The notes under the pieces: generated by a model
Seen by the model: the letters and a program-made list of their open reading frames with translations, nothing else
What the model was told of the DNA's origin: nothing
Database searches by the model: none
Shown: positions 58,053-64,000 of the stretch, one piece after another
How the letters are laid out: each line of letters opens with the position of its first letter
How positions within the stretch are numbered: the stretch's first letter is position 1
Program-made: the position numbers and the translations under genes
Origin: Coptis chinensis
Lineage: Eukaryota; Streptophyta; Magnoliopsida; Ranunculales; Ranunculaceae
DNA length: 64,000 nucleotides
Assembly (NCBI GenBank): GCA_015680905.1
Contig: CM027384.1
Coordinates: 63,557,001 to 63,621,000, forward strand
Direction: 5' to 3'

Positions 58053-58875
58053 ATCGATTTAGGTTAGATTGATTTTTGTTTGAGAAGATGAAGTGAATGG
58101 GCCGGTGTTAGATTTTAATTAGGATGGTCGATGGGGTGTAAATATCATGGGTTGGGTGGAAAAATGAATTTTGGCCCAAGCCCAAATATTTTCAATAATA
58201 CCCATCTTGTCCTACTGCCTCATAAACTTAAAACTAAGATTCCCAATTTGTTAGCAGTTCGATTTTTGCAAATGAGCTATGAAAATGATCAGCATGAAGA
58301 ATGCTATCTAATGATCTAAGAAAAACTCAAATCTAACCGTGGGTAACATATGAAATGGTAGAAGAACGCCTGGAAATGTGTAAATGGCATAAGTTATGAG
58401 GGCGATGGAAAATCTAGAAAACTAGATTGTGTCACACAAATCTATACGACTTAAAGTAGCATAAACAAAGATAGGAAGTTCAGAGAACAAGGTGTGGTGA
58501 TTACCAACCCCCAAACAAAATTTTGGAATAGGATGATTTTTTTTTGTTGTGGTGAAAAATAAGGTTTTTTAAAGTCAGATACCCTAGACTTTCTAATCTA
58601 TCTAATATTTATGGGTTTTATAGTTTTTAATTTTTATGAAAAGGATTTTTGAAAAGCAGAAAATAAACAAAGCAAGTAAAAATGGAAATCACTCCATAGA
58701 GAAACAAAACTCAAAATAAACGAAAAAAAGTGCAAGAAAGGAATGCGTTAATTACATTAATGTGGACTAAGAATCCGGCACTTACAACCACACACTACGA
58801 AAGGAGGGCTGGTTACCTTAATGGAGTACTCTCAAAATATAGAATATGGATAGGAAGTACACTAAGCATAGAGGG
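58053..58875 (-). other. Element C spacer between integrase and ORF1
   Basis: Non-coding; parallels 31771-32583 of element A (shared phrases such as atcactccatagagaaac at about 58688). Confidence 0.5.
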
Positions 58876-59018
58876 TTAGTCCTCATAAACGGGGTCTTGT
58901 AGAAGGGTTTCTTTTACAGCGGGCGAACGTAATTCGTGGAAATGTTTTAAGCGTTAGCCATTTACTTGAAAAGTACTATTGTCTTTGGGATTTACCAAAG
59001 TGATTACCCCTTGAGGAG
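58876..59018 (-). pseudogene. Element C integrase C-terminus
   Basis: Sense: GVITLVNPKDNSTFQVNG, a stop, RLKHFHELRSPAVKETLLQD, PVYED and TAA at 58876. Matches the last 45 codons of the element A integrase. The upstream remainder is cut off by element D. Confidence 0.85.
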
Positions 59019-60549
59019 TGATTATAAGCACCCAAAACTGTAATGTGAAACCCTATTGAGATATATAAATTTGGTTAATTATGTGTTTAATAATCATAAA
59101 ATGAGTATATTTTCGTACTTTTGCAGGTATTCGCAGTAAACATGAAAATATTAGTTAAACCTGCATTAAAGCATGGGGAACGATGTATATATGAATTCTT
59201 TCAAATTAGCCATGTGAAGCCCAATAAATTCGCACAGAAGCATCAAACTTCTGAAGCTCTTACCTCTTGAACCAGGACTCCGAATGCGACAAGTGAGCTG
59301 CTCAGACAATCAGGACGATGAACTCTACGCATAGGCAGGAAGTTATAAAATTGCCAAAAGATCAGACCGCCACTGGACTACACGTGGACCCACTATACAG
59401 GCTCGTAAGATTTGATGAGTCATCATACAAGTCAAGACAAAGATACAAATAATTGGTGCAAAAGTGACACCTTGCATGTAGTTAATAAAGTTAGATGAGA
59501 TTAGGTGTTAATAGTGAAAAAAGATAGGTGTCACTTTGTTGTGGATTGTGTGGTTAAGAAGGAAGTAAATATGGTTTGGTGTTTCACGTGGGAGGAAATA
59601 AGATTTCTCTCAAATGGAGAAGAAAACAAAAGAAGGGGGACACTCTATTTACTCCCTTGACTTCTTTTCCTTTACCATGCATTATTTTAGGTCCTTAGTC
59701 TTAGTTTGTATTTTAGTTTTTTAGTGGGGAACAAAAATCTTGTAATAGTTTTAATGGAGGAAACTTGGTGTTCCTCTTGAAAATAAATCTCACTTCTTCA
59801 TGCAAGTGAGTTCATATATATATATTTTCTTTTTCTTCTTGTTCTCCCTCTCTCTTTTTACATTTATTTTCCACACTTGTCATATTTTTCTCCCAAGGAA
59901 CATGAGCTAAACCTTCCCTTATGGGGAGTTAATGATGCTCATGTGAGGGATAACCTTTGTATATGATTTTAGTAAGTTGTTTAGGAAGAACAACTAGACC
60001 TACATCCTATCCCAAAATGGTAGTTGGTGTAGAGTCTAATTAGGAATCAAAGTGATGAGCTTAGAGATAAGTCATTGCTTTGGTTCTGCATGCCATCATG
60101 TATGATCTTAGAGATTAGTCATATACGTTAGGGATCAAGTTAATTTTTATTAGGACTTGTCTAAGAGTCCTAGGAAGATTAAGATGCACTTACTAAAAAT
60201 CAAATAATAGAGGTTATTTTCACATGAGAAAAAGTTAACTCTCCACTTTTGTCTTAGTAAATTTTTATTCTTGTTTTAGTTGCATGTTACGTAACTTAAG
60301 TTTGTTTTATTTTGTACATTAAAAGAAACCAAGTATGTAGTTAGTATTAATGAAATCTTAACTAAACTTACTCACTAGTTTCCAAAGAGCAAAACCAAGT
60401 TGTAAGTGGTCCTAGAATTTAGGTTGGTTCGAATCCCTACTTAAAACTATCATACCACGAAAGATCGCGGATCGAAGGAAAATTCTTTGTTTTCGCAATT
60501 TGTCCAAGGAAGAGATTCAAATCTCTAACATAGCAAAAGGTGAATATCA
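59019..60549 (+). repeat. 5' LTR of element D (plus strand)
   Basis: TGATTATAAGCACCC...GAATATCA, about 1531 bp; its start resembles the sense start of A LTRs (TGATAAGAGCCC). A PBS follows three bases later. No second copy is in the window. A possible TATA tract is at 59815-59825. Confidence 0.85.
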
Positions 60550-60552
60550 AAA

Positions 60553-60565
60553 TGGCGCCGCTGCC
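60553..60565 (+). other. Primer-binding site of element D
   Basis: TGGCGCCGCTGCC, the cleanest PBS of this type in the window; marks element D as plus-strand. Confidence 0.85.
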
Positions 60566-61823
60566 ATTCTAAAGACCAAGGACTTGTGCTACAGACTGGA
60601 AATTGCTCTAAGAGGAACCCCCACTCTCATCCTTCCTTCATTTTTGCTTATTTCTTACATTTTTGTTTTTTTCAACATTTTTGTCTCGCAAAAGACCTGA
60701 TCACTAACGAATTTTTTGTGGTACTTCCAGGAACAAAAAGTTAGGACCGGGAAAGTAAACTACACAAGAATCTAAGGTTGCTGTGAAAATTTTAGCTCAT
60801 TGTGGGAGAATCCTCCGCATGCGCGGTATTGAACTCGCGTCCACAGGTGGAGCCCGCGTCCGCAGGTGTCTTTTCTCTTTTCCTGCTCATGTTCTAGCTC
60901 CAGCATCCACTGATATATCTTGATCCATATCCAGGCCTAACTCTCTGGAACTGTAACAGAAAATTTAAATATCTTCTAGGATTAATTACGTCGACGGATT
61001 GAAACGTCCGTTTCATTTCTTTGGCGGACTAGCGGGACGCTACAGGTTACAAATTTTTACTGTTTTTGCATGAATGTCATGTACGTAGTTATTATGTACT
61101 AGTTTATGGATTATTATTTACGTATTAGACTAGAAATATGCATGAATCATGTTAATACGCCAGTAAATATATATATGCGATTAAGTGGGTATGAATTGCA
61201 TATTAATGTATATATAAATACAAATGGTACTATTTTGCATGGTTATCTCTATCTATACGTATAAGTGTCTATTGTTGCATGTTTAGTATTTCTCTACGTA
61301 TAAGTACACGGTCTTGTTTAATAAGTCGATTTTGTCAAGAAAGATGAGAACATTCCAACGAGGGTTAAAATCTGAGTTGGGTAAGTTGTTTCTATGGGGT
61401 GAAGCTGCTCTCTATATGACACTCGCAATCTCAATGAGTATTGACGAAATCGAATTATTATGCAATACAAGAGTCGTATTTTAGTTTAGGTATAATACGT
61501 TGCATGTTTAGTAAACATTTTTGCATTGTCGTATCTATCCACGTACGTATAATATTTTCGCATACTAATGTATCTAGATACATATGAGTGATTCAAATTT
61601 GCCAGTAACTATAGATATCCATCTATGTAATATATATTTATAAATTAGCGTATATATACGTATTACTGATGTATATTTGTCTGTACGTATCGAAGTATTT
61701 ATCAATGATACATCCTTGCCTATTCGTATTGCTATACATATGAGTAAAGTATCTTCACATGCTACTGCATCTAGTATTATATGAGTAGGTCGTATTTGCA
61801 TGTTTGTACTTTCACCCTTGCAT

Positions 61824-61830
<7 letters not shown>

Positions 61831-61866
<36 letters not shown>
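61831..61866. repeat. 36-nt A homopolymer
   Basis: Flanked by near-identical phrases (ccttgcataaatctt before, ccttgcataaattttaatt after), so it may have expanded between a short duplication, or mark an inserted poly(A) tail. Confidence 0.9.
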
Positions 61867-61870
<4 letters not shown>

Positions 61871-62054
61871 GCATAAATTTTAATTCCATAAATCTTAATC
61901 AAATTCCAATGGTGTCTAGGAAACTTGAAAAATTGAGATTACTTAATTAGAACCGTGTTTGCACGGAAAGCCTCCCTCATATCTCTCTTGTAACCTGGCC
62001 GTTGGTTTATGCACACGTATTCCTCGCTTCACTGCTACATTAGCAGTAGCTTAG

Positions 62055-63579
62055 TGATAAACGATAAAATTGAATAGTTTTACCTACGAAATAAAGCGAT
62101 GAACTCTAAACGCAAGTAAAACTAAACTAATCATATGATGCTTATATTTATCAAAGATTCTACTCTCAAGTCTATGAGATATAGTGGAGTAGAGTGATTC
62201 GTTCCACTCCTAGTCCTTCCGCATGCTATGTTCTTACGTGTTTGTACTCTCTACTTAAAGTCTAATGAGAGATTTACGAAAAAGGCAACTAGACTACGAT
62301 GCAACTACCCACGAAATGCAACTAGTCGACGATGGGAATAACTAAGGGAATGCTACGTTGATTCGATGATAAGGAGTTAGAGGGGAATTGATTCCACCTT
62401 AACTCGACTTAATCCTATTAACTACAAATCGTCGTAATCCGAATTGAATCGCCAAGAGAACAATTGGTTCTTCCTAATCCCTAATTACACATGGCATTTC
62501 TACCAATTAATAACTAGCATGTGAGCGATTAAACCCATTCTCATAGTGAACTAAACGCGTTTCTAGAGTAGAAAGGAAATTACTTACGACGAATCTACGT
62601 TAATCGAATTAAGCTTTCATCAAGGCTTCTCAACCCCTCTAATGGAGGTTTAGCCGAGAATCATTACGCTAATCATTTCGATTAAATTTAAACTAAACAT
62701 GATATAAAGAATTGAAATTTACTTAATTAAACAATAATGAAATCTAATTTAATGACTAAAATGCAATAAAGACAGGAATTGAAATTGGATCTAGAAATGG
62801 AAATGACAAAAATCAAAGTTGATAGAAGTACTACTTTATTGACCTAATCAAAATGAAGAACAAGATTCCAAGGTTTAATCTAATACAATAATTGGATTTG
62901 AAACTACACTTAATCAAAAATAATTAAATAAAACTAGATCTAGAAGCTATTTTAATGGCTACTTTCTATTCTAAGCTACTTTTATTTTCTAACCTAAAAA
63001 TCTACCATTAACAAAGAATTAAGCTTTTGTTTTTATACTTTCAGATCCAAAAATCATGCATGGGCTTGGAGCCATGTTTTGGGCCAGAGAATCAGGCCCA
63101 AAACCCAATTCTTTCAGTCCAGAAAGGCCTCTTCAGCTCTAGTTGGCATCAACAGACTTTCCATCCACTTCTGCTCCTCTGATTGGGTCAAGTCTTAGAC
63201 CATTGGAAAGCTCTTTCCGAGCCGATCGTTTTGACATAAGGTAGGCCCCATTCCGAGGTCTGAGTCCAAAGATATGTCTTTCGGAAGTTCTCACGACTTT
63301 GTGTCTTTGTTTTACGCCCGGCGTCGACTTTTCAGCTTTTGACCGGGCTTTTAGAAAGGCTTTGTCTTCTCGAAACTTGGCCTTTAATCACGGAACTCCT
63401 TAGTAACCGACCTTTGCTCCTTTATCTCGCTAAAGTGGCACATTTCTGCACATAATGGACTTTGAAGCCTGAAATGTATAAAAACACGTAATCAGTGTTA
63501 ACTCTTAATTATTACTCACATAATTGGTCTAAAAGTATGACTGTTAAAGGGTTAAAACTACAGTTTTGGGCTCTGATCA
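62055..63579 (-). repeat. 3' LTR of element E (minus strand)
   Basis: 1525 bp, forward TGATAAACG...CTCTGATCA; clearly homologous to the A LTRs (shared phrases such as gattcgttccactcctagt and gaggtctgagtccaaagata). Preceded by candidate TSD cttag (62050-62054). The other end is outside the window. Confidence 0.9.
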
Positions 63580-64000
63580 AACCACCCCCAAACAGCATTT
63601 TGCTTGTCCTCAAGCAAAGATGAGAAATTAACATAAGTGACCAAAATTGGAGTTCTATCTACTTCTCGTTTTGTAGAGTCGCGATTGCAATTGATACATA
63701 TCTAACAAGGCCTTAAACCACTAGGAATTCCCTAGTGGACGAGTTATAGCCTCGTGAGAGTTTTCCAGTGAAGGTACTCACAAACTTCATCTATACTACA
63801 ACGACTAAGAAATAAAACTATTGTTTCCTTATTCATGCTCCAAACTATCTATACATCTCACTAGCTATGAACAAGAATAACCAAGTCAAAAACCTAAGCT
63901 AATATATGCATAATAATCAATCATCTATAATAAACATATATACAATGAGTAATACTATGAAATGTCTAGCGTGTCCGTTTCAAACTTCGAATAAGCGTCC
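63580..64000 (-). mobile_element. Element E 3' internal region, runs off the window
   Basis: Starts with the PPT (sense GCTGTTTGGGGGTGGTT) and the conserved stem-loops (63718-63755), collinear with A and C 3' non-coding sequence. Coding parts would be to the right, outside the window. Confidence 0.9.
63718..63755 (-). promoter_or_regulatory. Conserved double stem-loop (element E)
   Basis: Arms CCACTAGG/CCTAGTGG around AATTC, then ACGAG/CTCGT around TTATAGC. Pair 7 (element sense, 5' arm) is G-C here and A-U in element A: a two-sided change. 138 nt from the LTR. Confidence 0.6.

Larger units (their letters stand above)
53092..59018 (-). mobile_element. Element C: partial Athila-like element (3' half)
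   Basis: Sense order from the right: integrase C-terminus (59018-58876), CpG-rich leader, ORF1, CpG-rich leader, ORF2, 3' non-coding region with stem-loops, PPT, truncated LTR. Collinear with 26100-32740 of element A but diverged at roughly half of amino-acid positions in the ORFs, so a separate family. Interrupted at 59019 by element D; gag and the rest of pol would lie beyond D/E outside the window, if still present. Confidence 0.9.
60550..62054 (+). mobile_element. Element D leader, interrupted by element E
   Basis: Non-coding sequence after the PBS. CpG-rich motifs gaactcgcgtccacaggtgg and agcccgcgtccgcaggtg lie at 60830-60867, 275-315 nt after the PBS, similar in place to those of element A. 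An AT-rich part with many acgtat/tatacgta phrases follows (61050-61800), then a 36-nt A run (61831-61866). No gag ORF appears before element E begins. Confidence 0.6.

Overview
This is plant nuclear DNA, most likely from a eudicot. The evidence is spliceosomal introns, plant gene families (a VPS24-type ESCRT-III gene, fragments of chloroplast ClpC and CSP41b), Athila-like Ty3/gypsy retrotransposons, Helitrons, hAT elements and a Tourist-like MITE. I cannot name the species. The window is a transposon graveyard with one apparently intact host gene at its left edge.

Layout. (1) 298-2867 minus: complete six-exon VPS24/CHMP3 gene, 230 codons plus stop. (2) About 3.0-13.9 kb: probable non-autonomous Helitron with a good 3' terminus (hairpin plus CTAG|T at 13861-13889). 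It carries intron-containing host gene fragments: class-3 lipase, ClpC, CSP41b, and a ClpC/CSP41b/ClpC sandwich. (3) 14127-17594: hAT element whose transposase frame is broken only by four TAA codons. (4) 17594-20676: F-box-associated pseudogene split by a 2.5-kb gag-only LTR element (17840-20339, 322-bp LTRs, TSD ctttg). (5) 21191-24559: second probable Helitron, on the minus strand, holding a LINE fragment and a 55-bp minisatellite. (6) 24601-49008: Tourist-like MITE (TSD taa) split by a 24-kb Athila-like element 'A' (24737-48692, minus, TSD gctac). A is itself split by an 8.6-kb plus-strand element 'B' (34380-43022, TSD ctttt) and an 862-bp hAT-type MITE. (7) 49.0-52.0 kb: decayed repeats, a second copy of the hAT-type MITE, a fold-back element and a TA microsatellite. 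(8) 52.0-52.95 kb: LINE RNase H fragment. (9) 52.95-64 kb: nest of three related LTR elements, C (minus) interrupted by D (plus), in turn interrupted by E (minus), all running off the right edge.

Elements A and C carry two further ORFs after integrase that look like diverged duplicates of one another. Each of these ORFs, and gag in A, is preceded by a cluster of about 20-bp CpG-rich, partly palindromic motifs. A, B, C and E also share two adjacent stem-loops 130-190 nt before the 3' LTR. Their arms differ between elements but stay largely paired, by compensatory changes or by G-U pairs on the element sense strand. These three patterns are the best candidates for undescribed biology here.

All reading was by eye. 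Boundaries supported by target-site duplications are exact; others are approximate. No tRNA, rRNA or CRISPR was seen.
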